This document shows, piece by piece, positions 44,957-59,479 of a stretch of 64,000 nt of DNA. The notes below the pieces were generated by a model. That model saw only the letters and a program-made list of their open reading frames with translations. It made no database searches and had not been told where the DNA came from. Within the stretch, counting starts at the first letter, position 1; the number at the start of each line of letters is the position of its first letter. Made by a program: the position numbers and the translations under genes. Origin of the DNA: Dromaius novaehollandiae (lineage: Eukaryota > Chordata > Aves > Casuariiformes > Dromaiidae); NCBI RefSeq assembly GCF_036370855.1, contig NC_088099.1, forward strand, positions 71,316,718 through 71,380,717, in the 5' to 3' direction.

Positions 44957-47900
44957 ATATATTTAAAATAACAAATATTATCTACATAAAATTTAACATA
45001 TAGAAAGATTTCTATGCTTTAAAAACACATAGTTTTAGCTGAGGCATCTATTTTAAAAAAAGTTTCTCCCTATTTAGTTATGTAGGAACAAGAGACAAGC
45101 ATATGGTTAATAACCTATACAGAAGATGGATGGATATGTACTGTTAAATCATGAAATATTATTCTTTAGTTTAGACAGTCCTGTACAGGTTCATGCACTG
45201 CTAACTCTTCCAAGTAATAAACTTTGTTAGAGTCCTATAGCCTTTGTTATAGCTTACTGCCTTCAGTTGCTTTTAGAGAGCTGCAATACCTCTAACAATA
45301 TTATTCATAATTTGTTCATGGTCTATATAAATGAAATGTCAGGATTCTGATCCACATTTTTAAGATTAAATAAGATAATGCAGTAGATTGGCTGCTGAAC
45401 CTTTCCAGAAGAAATTAAGTTTAAAAGTACTGCTGTTTAAGGTATGAAATGATACCAGATGAAATGCATGTATAAATAGTCATTGTGGGAAAAAGTGGAG
45501 AGAGATTTTTTTTCAAGCAACATTTCTGCACTTGTTCCAGTGTCTACAAAATACTTCAATAGACTGACAGTAGAGTCACATTTCAGACAAACATTAAATA
45601 GCACCAACATGTTAAATGATGATAGAAAAGGCAATACTTCACAGAAATATGTGGGTGTCTGTTGTACACAAAAGGCAAATAGCTGTTTTGAACTGTGAAG
45701 ACTATTTAAAGGTTTAGTGTACACCTTGGATTCCTGCTGCCTACATAAGTACAGAGGCCTAAATCCACTGCATACTGCGACTAACTGATCAAAGCAGTAG
45801 TTAAATCTATCCATGGAAAATCTAAGTAGTCTTTGGAGGCAACTCTTTGAATGCAGATTAGTGATTTCATTGAAGTAGTCAATCAGCTGCTTTTTTCTGG
45901 TTGTTAAAATGTCACTGAGTGAACACAGTAGATTAAAAAAATGATGAGCAAAAAATAATATTTCAACTTGAACAAACTTGCTATTTGTAGACTGGATCAC
46001 ATGAATCTGCTTCAGTCAAGATCATTTCAGAGGTAGCTACAGGAATGAATCCCACAAAGGGACTAAGTTTAATCATCCAATCCCAGACAGTATTGATTTT
46101 GGAACTACTTGCAATGACTATATAAATAAGCCATTTCTTTGCAACTGTATCTGGAGTCGGTCATGAACCCAAAACCTCCACAACCTGGTCCAAAGTGAAT
46201 TATGCCCTCCAGAAATAAATTAATAAAACTATCATAGCTAGGCTTCTCTACCAACTTATTTTCACGTTTCAAGAGCTTAAAAATATAAAATCAATAATCA
46301 TTTAGTCATAAGGGTAAATGAAGTGACATAACATCAAAGTATACCCTTTAGCCATTCAAGTCATTCTAGGTAATTTATCTCATCAAAAGGCACTGGTAAT
46401 AATCCTTTCCACTCTGAGACAAGCCGCCACACAGCTGCTGTATTATCCTAGAGTAAACAAGTTTGGAGAAAATATTAAAAATCAATATCTGTTTCCTTCT
46501 ATCAGGCCAGATGGCATCCACCATAAATCTGCCTTTGCAAAGAGTTTTTTAGGTTTAACAGTCAGAGTGTGAAAGACAACTGAATTAACAATATAAAACT
46601 CAACCCAGTTTAATAGGAATTGACAGCTGAATTTCCTTAAACGTACAATATTGAGGCAACTGAACAATTTGCTAAATTAAACAGACATGGAAAACAATCC
46701 ATCACATTAATGTGCTATCTAAAGGAAGCTTTGACTAATCTTAGACGCTCCAAACAGTAACATTAACTTCACAGAATCCATAACACCACAAACATAAAAG
46801 GCTCGCAATTGTCATTTTTTGCATTCCTGTGGTTCTCATGCCATAAAACACAGCAATCACCTCTCCTTTGAGGGTCTGCCACACAGACCTATTGCTGTTA
46901 TGCAATACTTACAGAAAAGCTTCGAAAAAAGGAACCCGATTACAACATCCTGAATACAATAGTTACAATTCTCAATCAGATTTTGTAGCAGCTGTTTAAA
47001 TCACTACTGTATTGAAAAACAAAAAATCTGCAAGTTCATTTCAGTCCTTTACATACAGCTTTCATTTTGAATACTTGTGTGCTACTACTGATTGCACCAC
47101 TAAGCAAGCAACAACTCTTCACCCCACAGCACAAACAAGGACCTCAAAGTGTAGAAGCCTGCCTTAAAGACTGTCATATTACTTGCTCTATGCCCTGGAC
47201 AGGGCTCTTAAACACTTCCACTTTAGACCACACCAGCTCTCTTTTACTAACGTGTGGACTCTTCTGTTCAGTCACCCTCTTTCACCCTCTCCTGCTGTTT
47301 TTGCTTAAATAACTCTCTGCTCCTTGGGTGCACCCAGAACGTGGGACTTCCACCCCTACATTTCAAATGTGAAAGAGCAGGAAAAACTCAGGTATAGCTC
47401 CTTCAGTGTTCAAGGTGACATCACTGCACATGGCTTTTGGACAGATTTGAAAATCTGTCTTCAAACAGAAACATTGCTGCAAGCTTCCTCTCAGTGTGGC
47501 TAATCGCCATGCCATGATACAGTTTGATGCCAACTCAGTTTCAAGGTTTGAAGCCATAGGAATCTAGGTCTCTTCTGGTTCACACATGACAGAGATATTT
47601 ATATGCTGAGGGGGTTTCAATTAGTCACTGACTGTAGTATAACTTACTTGTGACATTATATTTTAAACTTCCTCAAAATCATATGCTTTTTAATCAATCC
47701 ATCATTTATTCTCAGTCATCTGTATTTTCCCAAAGTAGATGCACATTCATTTCTCTGTGTTGGAGAGTGACTCAGACATCACTACAGTATTCTTCCTTAT
47801 GCTTAGATAGCCCCAGAGTATAATAATTTACAGTCTTGCCAAATCTGTGGCCAGGAACACAAGAATTATTTGTTTAGCTTTTTGTAGCTCCATATTTGGC

Positions 47901-50900
47901 ATTAATAAGGTAATCTGCATATTTTCAATTCAGTTATACAATGTCATAAACATCAGGTCATAAGGTAACATATCTGCTCTGAAGAAAACCAGAGGAAAGA
48001 CATAGCCTGTGCAGCACTTCGCAATCTTAGCTGGAATAAAAAGGTGAATACTTTGGGTGCTGGGGGAAGTGTTTGTGAATTAAAAACTGGCAAGGATCTG
48101 GGATGGGGTTTCATAAGGAACAAAGACAGCTGTTGGAACAGGTGCTAGCCTCCTCATCTGGCACTGGCGCTATCCTCCAGTTGCTGTTTCTTCACTCAGA
48201 TAGAGTAGGCGGGTAAGTAAAGGACAGAATGATCATTTGCCTGGTTGCTTGAAGGGGTCACTGGCATTCACAGGTTTATAGGTGAGTTCTTCTTTTTAAG
48301 TCAACAGTGTAAACTCTTCCAAAGATAGAATAGAGGCATCCTATGTTACACCAAAAATTACACTATACAAATTTCAGTGGTCTCATCTGCCTGTAAAATT
48401 GAAGACCCTCGTGTGTCTGGCAGAAAGAGCATCTGTCACCTGTCCTCTAATCTGAGCTATGTATGTCATAGCTTAATTTATCTGCAGGAAACCACGGCAG
48501 GCTATCAAGTAAGAGTGCATCATTCCAGAGTTATGAGACCTGGAGGCCTTCCAGATGTGTCCGGCTTTAGGGATTCTTCTCCCACTCCCATGCCAGCTTC
48601 CCTCGTTCTCAAAAATGTTTCCCCTTCTGATCCTGTTGTTGGGTTCATGCATTCACTGCAGACATAGCACAAGTGACTTCATAGTAAAATTTACTAACAT
48701 AATAAGTTTCAGTTAGTAGCTGAGCTGGAGGCAAAGAGAGTCTTGTGACATGATAACATTTTCCTATGAAATTGCACCTACAAAGAGAGTTGGAACAGGG
48801 AAGCACAAAGCTGTGGGAGGAGGGCATAAGTCAAAAGAAGTAACTGAAGAGAGAAATAGACAAAAAGTCATGGTCATCTGAAGAAGTCTGAGCAGAGATT
48901 GGCAAAATGAAGGAGACATCTAGCATACATGTAGATATATCTATGGGAACTTGATCTAGATAGATGCATGGAAAGATATTTACTCTCTAATATTTAGGTG
49001 TTTTGGAACAGTGTTTCTCATGCATTTACCGTCTCCCTTTTCCAAATCAGTATCAATAACTTTATTCACATAAAAAGATACAGTATGAATGACTGATTCT
49101 GCCAGAAAAGTCATTAAATTTAAATTATTTTCCCTTCTGGCAGATCTTCCATGAGATAGGATGGTTACATGGAAGGTAATTATATAATAGAAGATCATTT
49201 AAGTAATAGAGATGCTGAGACAAACATGCTGGTTATTTCCCCCTAAAAGGTATAATCATTATACTGTACTATATAATGTCAATGCTAAAGGCAATAGAGT
49301 TAGATTTTTTATTAAGTGGAGTGCTATAATTAGTCTGCCTATTTTGTTTTCTCTAAATAATGTTATTATTGATGTTATCATTCCTCTGCACTTAATAGTA
49401 GACAAATAAAGGTAATTATTTCAATGAGTATTGGCAGTATTACACACTTTATTGGGTGAAGGAGGAAGACTGGACAAAGTTTCTTCTAAAATAAAATGAG
49501 TGAAATAATATTCTTTAATATTTTCATGATTCATATATTTTGACTTTGTTAATAGCACTAGTAACTCACATGGCCATGTATCCCTACTTAAAATTGCTTC
49601 CAGGGGTTTACTCTAGAAGGCATAAATTCTTGGCTTAATATAGCAACCTAAAAATGACTGTCTAGACTTCAAACGCTTACTTTTCAAAAAACGTATTCCT
49701 TGCTTTTGATGCTAAGTTGAGGCTGTATGAAGAGATGCCACAAATTAGAGATCTTTTGAACAAAGTATAAGAAATCTACTATACAGGGTTAGCTACTACC
49801 TCACATTAAATTTACAGTCAAGACCATTGGCATTTCCTCCATTTTGATTGACGTTCACCTGAATTTCGGAAAGTGAAGACATATCATCCAGGTTTGATGG
49901 GAAAAAATCTACATACTGAGAATATCATGCAGCCTTATGTACATGTGGGATGTAGTAGATGATTTAAACTGAACCTTCCACAATCCTGCACAAAATATTG
50001 CTAAGGGCAGATGATTAATTGCTCAAAACCACTCAGAGAGGAAAAATACTTCCACTTCTCTGGGAACTGGATATGAATTAACAAAATTCAAGAATTAAAG
50101 AGCTGCTAAAGGGTTCAAGACTTGATATAGACACAAGTTTACCTTCATTGCTGAGGATGGATTCCTCTGTTGTAACTTTATCATTCAAAAGTATGATGTC
50201 TAAGCCTGATGCAGTCACCCTATGTCTTCTTTGCAGTCAGTGGAAGAAAATAGGCATCTCCAGAGAATGATCTCTCTTATGCTAAGATAAGCATCTAAAA
50301 TAGGCCAACTGAAATGCCTTTAGGAAAAGGCAGCCTAAAGTAAATAGCTTAAATGGAGACATCAAAATTTTATATATCTAAAACTCCATCAAAATCTCAC
50401 CATGGGGAACTGACACTCAGCCTAGAGATCAGTTAGATGTCTGTGCCACATCTAAGCTTAATCATATCTAAGCTTAATCAAGGTCAAGCTATCTCCATAA
50501 AAGAGTGAGTTAATTCTAAAATTTACGTGGAAGGCATTTTCTATGAGATCTCTTCTTATACAGAGGCCTATAAAAATGGTCATTTTATAAAAAAATAACA
50601 ATATCTATCATCACAGTTATTAATTTACACTAGCTGACTATATAGAGCATGAAAGCTGCTTGCAGACTACAGATCTTAATTTCATCAGAAGCCTTTATAT
50701 ATCAGTAGACAAAACTGACAAAAACTGCACTCAACAGGATATTGTCTTGTCATCCTGGGACTTGAAAGTGTGCCACAATGTTGTTCAAATGATGTGACTG
50801 CTCCGTTCAAAAAGGAATAGTCTGGGGTGGTCAGCTGGTAGACTGCACAGAAAGAGTCATTGTCCCAGCTGTCATGAAAGACTTAAGAATTTACCTCTAC

Positions 50901-53814
50901 TACAGTGTGATAGATAAAAAAGTGTGCTTCTGTGAAAAAAACCTCCAGCCCTTGGCTGGACATTACTGTTCTCAGTAGGACATTACTCTCTATCATTTTT
51001 TTCCTTTGTTTCTACTTTGTGAGAAAGTTAGTCATTCACCATGTGCTTTCCCCTAGTTTGCTGAAACACAAACCTAGAATGGGTTTGTGTAAATCACACA
51101 TGGTCCATTGCTAAAGGTCAAAAGTGTCCATCTTTATTAGAAGTAAGCATCCTGTTTGCTCTTCAAGCTTTTGGGCACAAATGTTCTCAAACTTTAGGGG
51201 AAGTCTGATATTTAAATACCTAAATGCTATAAGTCTCAAACTAAGAGCTGTTAATGAAATTCTGTGTTGCTGAGGAAGCCCTCTTAGTTTCATTGGGACT
51301 CTACTGTGGGGAAGAGCATTGCCAGGTGAATGAGGACAGTCGTATCACTTATCTACCAGTGTCAGTCAGTGAACCAATCAAAAGCCCCCCAAAAGCTAGG
51401 CTGAAAATTGGGCTTCATATTTTTCCTTTTGCAAGAAAATCCAAAGTACCCATTTCCAGATGATTCCAAGCAATTTTATCACCAATTCCCTTGATACAGG
51501 CACTTTCTACACCTCTTCCAATCCAAGATCCCCCAATTTACTCACTTTAGAGCATACTAAAGCCCTGTTTAATATCTTAACAGAAAAGTTTAAATTCAAT
51601 TCATGTATGCACAGAAAATCATGCATATGGCACAATCCTAATTTTAAAATTGAAAATAAAAAGTTCATATGCACTCATAGAAGAAACTGAAGCTTGTTAT
51701 TTTTAGAATTTTTTAATGAGCATGGACTCTTTTGTTCTTTTGATAAGTGTCATGAAAAATTGAACATTCCTAATTTCTACTTGTGGTGATTCTTTCATGT
51801 TAGACTTTTATTTACACAAATTACTGGTATTAAATTGAATTATATTCCTGCAACTCCTCTACTCATTCAGTACTTTTAATCTTTAATAGAAATAAAACAG
51901 CTTTTCATTTATGCAACATACCTATATTATGAAATCAGGCCAGGAAAATAATCTTATTTTCAGAATGCAGAAAAAAATAAATGACAATTTTGATATATAT
52001 GTAATATATAACATATACTATATATGTGTAGATTACTTTTCCTTTCTCAAACATATCTTTTAAATATTCACTTTTCAAATAATCAGATAGACAGGCTACA
52101 CCTATTCAAAAATATGTGTAATTTTAGCTCACTGTAGACTTTCAGAAAAAATTACAATTGCTTATCCCAATGTTTTTAGTTGAGACTTTTATCTGTAATC
52201 CATAGCTTTGTATATAATGACTAACTCCTTTGCTGGTACTACAAGACCAGTTGTGGTAGGACCGATAACAATCCTACCAGACCTCTGTATTTGGAGGGCA
52301 TCCAGCAATCTGCAGTTTTGTATTCCATAACTGGATTAAATACAAGGTGTTTATCTTCTCCATGACGCACAGGATGAGACTACATTAGCAGTAAATTTGA
52401 CAATCAGTTGCCGTATTGCAGTGCTGATCATCATTTGCAGTGCTGATTAACACTGCAAAGCCTTGGCGATGACTGACTAAATTCTCCACCACAGTAAAGC
52501 TAGAAATGCCCAGGTTGAAAGAGCTTGACAGCATCCACAAGGGTAATTAGACCTTAAGATCTTCCCAGGATTTTCTAGATGTCAGGATTATGATGACATT
52601 AACTGGGGCGAGTGTGGCTCTACAAATGCAGATGCTTACATTCTAGATATACAGTATCTGGGTTATGATCAAAAGACAGGTACTTGAAAAATGGTTCTGA
52701 TGTCTTCTAGGTTTTAAAGTTCTTGTTGATGAGGAGAGGAATTTGATCTAACAGCCCTAGCTCAGACATTAGCAGAATCAGATTCCTTCAGGAACATGGA
52801 AGTGAGGAGAAGTGTATTTTTATTCTGTTAGGCCATTTTTTGCCAGGTTTTGGGAAACTGCTATTATAATCTATGCTTTCAGCCTTTCCTACAGTGACTA
52901 TCACCTGTCTTTTGCTCCAGCTTTTACATCTGCAGCTCATTTTGGTTTATCTGCAACATCTGAAGTAGGTGCCAAGATAATTAGAATAAATTAATTTCTC
53001 GCTGAAGCTGATTTACCTTGCTATGATGCGCATCTAGCAATAAGTTTTCTTACAATATCTCACAGACACCTGCATTCTATGAGCAGTATTTCCTGTTGTT
53101 GCATATGGTTAGTTAGCTAATGTTTTGGTAATGAATATTTGAGCTTCACAGAGCTCAAAAATATTATGACATCCTAATAGATTTTCTAAATGTCTTTCAA
53201 AGCTGTGCCACAGGGCTTTTCTAAGTGAAAGATGTACAACTTTAATAGTGTTAGTCAAAAAAAAATAGAAAACTTTTAAAGTTTAGGAAGTTAGTAATTC
53301 CAAAGTTCATGAGACTAAGAAGCAAATGTATTTTTGCAAGAGATCTATCTTAAAAGACACTTAGTGTTGTTTTTAAGCTCTATAAACCAAACAAACTGGT
53401 TCAAAGAGTGACACACCCATAGTTTGCATAGTTTACAAAGTCCTTAAAATAAATACCTCTGATTCCAGGAACTTAAAGTTAGTAACTCTTTAAATGTTGA
53501 TAAATGTAGTAGAATGGTTGATAAAATTAATCAAAATCTTTTGGAAACAGGATGTTTTTAAAGAGATAGAACATTGTTCATCTCAGTTAAACGCAGAAGG
53601 AAATGTATAAGTGGAAGACAAGTAGAATATTCTTGTCTGTATATTAATTTATGTTTTACAAGTGCTGAACATAGTTAAAGGAAAGCGCTATAAACTTTGC
53701 CACGATGATGTTCTGAGTCCTTGTTCATACAATTTTTAGGTAAACAAATTGGTAACATATGTGATTAGGTCAGCAGCAGTCCTGATAAAATATCCACCAA
53801 TAGGAGAACTGAAC
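44957..53814. other. Gene desert, nothing recognised
   Basis: No gene. The minus frame at 45437-46000 (187 codons) has no recognisable domain, Kozak or splice support. A two-copy 16-bp direct repeat (ATCTAAGCTTAATCA core) lies at 50450-50480. TAATTA-type sites at 49300-49420 are suggestive of regulatory DNA only. Confidence 0.4.
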
Positions 53815-54270
53815 TACCTTCACCTCAAAGGATTCAGAAGAAAGCTACAGTAATCACTCAAAGTCTGGAAAACTCCATTAAGAGACAGACTAAAGGAACT
53901 CAATCTATTTCACTTATCCAAGAGAAAATTGAACAGTTACTCGCTTGTGTGTTGTATATGTAGATGGAGAGAACATTTAAAGGGTCCTTCATCTAGCTCA
54001 GAAAAGTTTAACAGGATCTTTTGGCTGGAGAGTAAAGTTCAATATATTCAGACAGTTACAAAGTGCATATTTTGAGCAGTGAGGACTATTATCTATCAGC
54101 ACAATTCCCTCTAATGCTTGTGATTCTCCCTTACTTGAAGTCTTTAAATAAAGGTTGGTATCTATAAAAGATATGTTCTGATTAAATCAGAATATACAGA
54201 GTTCATGTAAGAATCCTTTAGTGAAAATCTCAGTCTGTGTTATTCAGGAAAGTAAAAACAAATCGTTACA
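53815..54270 (+). mobile_element. CR1-type LINE 3' coding end and 3'UTR fragment
   Basis: The plus strand reads L-x-RIQKKATVI, SLENS and, after a frame change, RLKELNLFHLSKRKL (53888-53932). This aligns with the CR1 C-terminal segment LQRxQRRAT...[24 protein letters not shown]. A degenerate 3' region follows. It is truncated and disrupted. Confidence 0.75.
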
Positions 54271-55959
54271 ATGGCCTATTCTGATCTTAAAAGTCCCTAC
54301 CTGTTTCTAGCTGACATTCAGGTTTCACGTGATGCAAAGAATATTGAGGTCTTCAGCTTTGCAGAGAGGTACAGGATCCTAGATGGTAATATACAAACCC
54401 AAGGAATTTGAAGAAAATGAAGGTATCATTTGCTAGGATGAGTTCTGGTGAGAAAAGAAAAAAAAGGGGAAGTCTGATGGCTAGAACAGTAGGTAAGGAA
54501 ATTGTGTTGCAGATATTGTTACCAGTCTTTGAGCTAGAGTACCCCTGCACTACAGAGACTTAAATAAATGCATTTGGAAGCTTAGATGTATTCCAGAAAT
54601 GTCTTCTTACTTTGCTGCATTTGCACAATATGACTGGAGCCCACATATGCCAAGACGTCTGAACCACTGCTGTATTCCCTTTATATCAGATTCATTGCAG
54701 TAGCTTCACCAGCGGCAGAATCCTTTTGCAATGTCTGAGGACCTGACAACATCTCACATGAACACCCCTATCATAAATGCTGAGATACATCTTCTGAGAC
54801 TGTATTATTCATCATCTTCTGGGGCAAGCTAGGGATCATCACTGTTTAGATACAGGAACCAATACATTATTATCATTACAAAGCATTAGTTTAAGAGAAA
54901 ATGAGTCACAACACTCTCTTCAGACACTAGCTATCCCATCTGCCCTTGCAATGACAGCAGAATATGAAGCCAAGGTTCTTCCCTCCCATAGTCCTGAGAT
55001 GCTTCCTGGAAGTATCTGGATGGGGGAAGATGAGACTTGCAACTTCAGCTAAAGCTTAGCGCAGACTGCCAGAAAGGTGCAACTTTCTAGGTGCCAGGTC
55101 CTTGGAGTGCCCCCGAATTCAAAGCCCTTTGGGAGCACTTTAACAGCTAATGTGTAGCAGCAGCATATGTGACTTTGGGACATGTTAAACTTGTGACTCC
55201 AATGTTCCTAATTACCCCACTTCAAGTCTAGATGGACAGCTGGTATCCTAGCTCTCTTCAATGTGTATAGTCAGGCTACCAGAGTCAACCAGTCCAGACT
55301 GTTCAATGAAATTCACAGATACCCTGCTCTGGGAGTGTAGGTCAAGATCTGCACAAACTTAGTGGCCTGGAATGGCTTAATGGAAACATATGAGAATCTA
55401 AAAGGAAGTTTGGCCTTACCAATATTTTAAGGGTGGTAAAAAAGACCCATGTCAACATGAATCCCCTTGGCAATGCCATTGCCTTCATTCAAATACGCAC
55501 TGATAGCATGAGTGTGATTGTTGTCTGGGACATCAACCTCTGCTTTGCTGATAGTTTCACCAAGTTGCCAGGACATGCACATAATACCACGATCTGGTGA
55601 GCTAGCACAATCTGAAAACCTCATTGGTGATGTCTCAAAACACCCTTCAGTTTGCCCCAAGGAGAAACAACTAAAGCTTAAGGGAACAATTCTGGGAATG
55701 AATATACCAAATAGTTTCTGGTGCACTGAGCAGAGGGTAAAAGCAGCAAGGATCATTCAGCCCAGTAACCAATCACAGGTGGGTCTTCTCTCCCACGTGT
55801 TTGTGTAAATTTATTAAACCGTCCCAAATATGATGGCTTGAGTTATCTAAGTAACATTATGTTGTTTATAAATTTAACCACCTTACAGATCGCCTTTACC
55901 CATGAACATAAGCGATATTATATACTGAATGACTTATTTTCTATCTTTTTTAAAATTAA
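54271..55959. other. Intergenic, nothing recognised
   Basis: No gene. Overlapping open frames on both strands at 55.43-55.81 kb are of similar length and have no recognisable domain. Confidence 0.4.
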
Positions 55960-56310
55960 ACATTCTTCATTTGTTTGCTAGCAGCAAGCTGCCAGGGACT
56001 TAGTCAAAAGCTTTTGAAGGATGAAATAAGATATCAAATAGTTACTACAAAGTTTTCCTTTGTCCTTTGCTCTATTGACATGGTGAAAGAATACTGGTAG
56101 ATTTTTGAGGAACAAGTTACCTTTGCAGAAGTTGCTATTCTTTGGGCCCCTATGGATTATGTTGTATAACTTTTCTGTTTAACCTAATTTACTTGTACTT
56201 AAAATAACTTTTCTAATCTGTTATTGCTCACACTGTATGCAATAGAGGCATATCAGCTTGTTATTATATTACTGCAGTCAATTAAAAAAAAAACAGGATA
56301 GATGTTTTGG
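55960..56310 (-). mobile_element. CR1-type LINE reverse transcriptase fragment, antisense
   Basis: Plus-strand order TTAGTCAAAAGCTTTTGAAGG, then CTATTGACATGGTGAAAGAAT, TTTTTGAGGAACAAGTTACC, CCCCTATGGATTATGTTG and AGGCATATCAGCTTGTTATTAT. This follows the complement of the CR1 reverse transcriptase region: TTGTCAAAGGCTTTCTGGAA ... GGTGAGGCATGATTTCCC ... CCATGTTGACT ... CTTACCGGTCTGTAATT. The divergence is high. Confidence 0.6.
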
Positions 56311-56465
56311 ATAAGAGCTCAGGTGTACCAATCTTAAATTTGTTCAGAGCTTTAAGATAAAAAAGTTACAAATCACTGTAATGATATTCACCCATCAGTC
56401 TAGTCTAGAGTTTATTCCTTTGTGGCTTTGGTTTCTGAGTTGCCAAATTTTAAAAATATCCTAAT

Positions 56466-56494
56466 TTGTACTTTTTTAAAGAAAAAAAGTACAA
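56466..56494. repeat. Perfect 12-bp inverted repeat
   Basis: TTGTACTTTTTT (56466-56477) and AAAAAAGTACAA (56483-56494) around a 5-base loop. Confidence 0.95.
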
Positions 56495-56499
56495 TACAA

Positions 56500-59030
56500 T
56501 GCTTATACCCCCTTTACAAGTTAGTAGGCTAAACTAAGAGTAGCTGTAGGCCAGTGGACACACTTCTGGTACACTTAAAGTATTCCTAACTTCTGATTTT
56601 GTTTTTGGATGTTTAGTCTCTAAATTCGTAGCTTTTTAAAATTCAGAATTTTTATTTTACCTGTTATAGCTGATAGTTTAAAAACCAACCAAACAATATT
56701 TGGGCTTGTTTGAGTGGGACTTTTTCAACTGAATACTTCTGTGCCTGGAATAATCTCTTGATTTTTTTTTTCTCTCAAATACTTCATTATTGATAATTCT
56801 TATAAAGTACTTACTTACAGAAGAGCTCACAATTTTCGGGTGCTGCTGGAATGAGTTTTTAATAACTATTTTGTAGTTTACTTTTATCACGTGAAGATGA
56901 ATGGAAAAAGGAGAACTGAAGAGGCTATAATGAAGCAGACTAACATGGTTGAAGTTAGGTTCTCCACTGCCCTTGTGTTTATGGGTGATACGAGTCAAAC
57001 ATTGCAATGCATACCAGGGATGGCCGTGGTTAGTCAGACCTTCTTATAAAGTCTTCCATGTTGAAGGTATATTGACATTCATATCAGAGTGAATCAAAAG
57101 TTTTTACTAAACATGGTGGTTACGGTTAATATTAATCATATTGCTGGCAGGCAAACTGAAACCCAGATGAATCTGGAGTCTCATTGGCAAGTGAAGGAAA
57201 ACATCGAACAAGTTTCTGTGCTGCTTCTAGTCAGTTTTAGCTGCTGCTGCTTACTGTGCCTTCAGACTGCCCTGGTTTAGCCTGAATACTTCTCAGGCTG
57301 TTTTCCCAGATTTTCCTCACTTGCAAGAAGCTTCTCTTTATTGGCCCAGGAATTCTAGTTTGCATCAGTAATACATTGCTTCAATTGATGCAAGATTTGG
57401 GAAATCCTTTCAAAATATCTGTTACTTTTTCTGAATGCTTTTAGAAAGCTAACACCATAAGTGGTCTGAGCTGAGGTGCAGTAACTTTGCTGGTTCTGAC
57501 ATTTTTGACTAGAAGTTTAATAACTAAAGTAGTAGTCAAATAGCATCTGAAACCAGTCACAGGCGTGTACAAAGCACAGAGCAAAATGGAGCACCACGGC
57601 AATGTCACAGCATGATAAGAAGACAAAAAAATAGGAGTAAGGTCCTAAGATAAAGAAACCTCCTAACCACTTTCCAGCTGCTGCAGGCCCTAGAGATACT
57701 TGAATTCCCTCATTACATTTCTCTAGGTACATGAGGTTATAACTTGACTTTCAGCATCAGCTTAGGTCAGCTAAAGTGGTCATTTTCTTCTGCCTTTTCC
57801 TGACTAGACTATCTGTCCTCATGCTGTGCTTCCTCTATGCCAGCACGAGCGTTTGTGTGTTCACCAGGTGAAATGGATTGTGGAACTTTTCTGGGTGCTA
57901 GCTGCATGGGTAGACCTGACCAGGTTTACCATCTGGACACACAGACATTTGCACCAGCATGACACGGTGGGCAGCATGGAGCAAGGACAAATGGCCATAC
58001 GTGGGAGCTGATGAGAGAAAAGAGAAAGTGTGGAGGTGAAGAATGAGAATCAGCAGCTCTGCAAAAGAGTGTTTAGTGATCTATATCCTAAAATGCTGCC
58101 ACAAGACCATCACATCCTGACCTCACCAAGGTGCTCAGAAAAATATACTGCTGGGATTAGAAGAGCAAGATGTTCCTCTACGTGTCTCACTGGTGGGGTC
58201 CAGTACAACAGATATCCTCAGAAGGCAGACAGAATATTACACAGAGCAGAGCCAAAGGAGCTGCCTACTGCCTTTTACCTAACAGCAGTTAGCATTCATC
58301 AGAGATGTGGAAGAACAAAGGGAGGACGCCTTCTGCTTAATTCAGAATACTGGAATAGAAGAGTTGTGGTTATGTGCTTAATTTTCTCTTGTTGCTACTG
58401 CTCCACTGCTCAAAAATAATTTAAAAGTTGCTGTACAGGGGACTTTATCCTGATTCTCAGGTGTGTATTCCAGTACGTGGCATACAGGATCCATATATTG
58501 CCTTGTTCTCTGGCCCAGATAATACTTACTTCATATATAGCTTTAGCACTAGCAACCAAGAAGAATGAATGTGTAAGTACCCACTAAGGATTATGAGGAG
58601 TTCCATTCCCTGATGCAGATCAAACCCATAAGTGGCATCAATCTGGACCTTCTGCATCCCGCCCGAGAGCTCAGCGTTGGTAATGGGGAGGCAGTCCTCC
58701 CACAACACTGCCATGTGAAGACATACACCTCATGCTAGAAGTCTACTCACATCTGTGACTGCCAAGGAAGTTAAAGAATTTAAGGCCCCAGATTTGAGGT
58801 CTTCCTACTACCTGGCTTAGCTGTCTCCATCTTCAGCATGCCAGCTGCAGTGAAACCTACTATACAGCATCTAACTATTCTCAGACATTATGTCAGGGAG
58901 TCTAGATATCAAATCCAGAGTGCAATATAGGCATGGTGAGACTGTACCACAACAACTGAAAGTTAGGTGTGTAGCTCTAGAAAAGTAGTGCACAGCAGTG
59001 ACAGGGAAAATGAGACACTGCGAACACCTA
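56500..59030. other. Intergenic, nothing recognised
   Basis: No gene. The plus frame of 129 codons at 58030-58419 has no recognisable domain and no support beyond its length. Confidence 0.4.
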
Positions 59031-59105
59031 AGATACCTAATATGTAGTAGGCTCAAGATACCTGATATGTAATAGGCTCAAGACACCTAATATGTAGTAG
59101 GCTCA
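59031..59105. repeat. Three-copy tandem repeat, 25-bp unit
   Basis: Units at 59031-59055, 59056-59080 and 59081-59105, built on AGATACCTAATATGTAGTAG plus GCTCA. Unit 2 has two substitutions and unit 3 has one relative to unit 1. High similarity indicates recent expansion. Confidence 0.97.
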
Positions 59106-59284
59106 TCACTGTTTTTCCAAAACATTCCGTTTGAAATGTTGGCTATTTGGTCACACTCTGAAGATACTTGTCAAACTGCATCTGACCTGCCTGCTTTCTG
59201 GTGTGACTATTGCAGTCTGAGCTGTGCAGCAACTCAGATCCTACAGGAGAAATAAGAGAGGCTCCCATCCACACTGTTTTATGA

Positions 59285-59345
59285 CCTGTTGTTCAGAACA
59301 TCCCTGAGATTTGGGAAATGCAGGTTCAAGCCCTCTCGGACTGAG
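59285..59345 (+). repeat. Possible degenerate tRNA-derived SINE (MIR-like)
   Basis: GGTTCAAGCCC at 59323-59333 matches the tRNA B-box core, and the preceding GAGATTTGGGAAATGCA resembles the CORE/MIR sequence before it. No A box or LINE-like tail was recognised. Confidence 0.3.
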
Positions 59346-59416
59346 AACTCGTTAGTCCCATTTCGGTGGCAAATATTCTAGTTTCACAGCTTTTATTCCG
59401 AATGTGGAAGGCTATT

Positions 59417-59476
59417 TTATGTTATGTCATGTTATGTTATGTTATGTTATGTTATGTTGTGTTATGTTATGTTATG
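59417..59476. repeat. (TTATG)12 pentanucleotide microsatellite
   Basis: Twelve contiguous TTATG units, two with one substitution (TCATG at 59427 and TTGTG at 59457), followed by T-rich sequence. Likely polymorphic. Confidence 0.97.
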
Positions 59477-59479
59477 TTT

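Noticed and set aside
45437..46000. 187-codon minus frame, the longest in the desert
   Set aside because: No recognisable domain, no promoter, splice or polyadenylation context; AT-rich chance frame or very old unidentifiable repeat.
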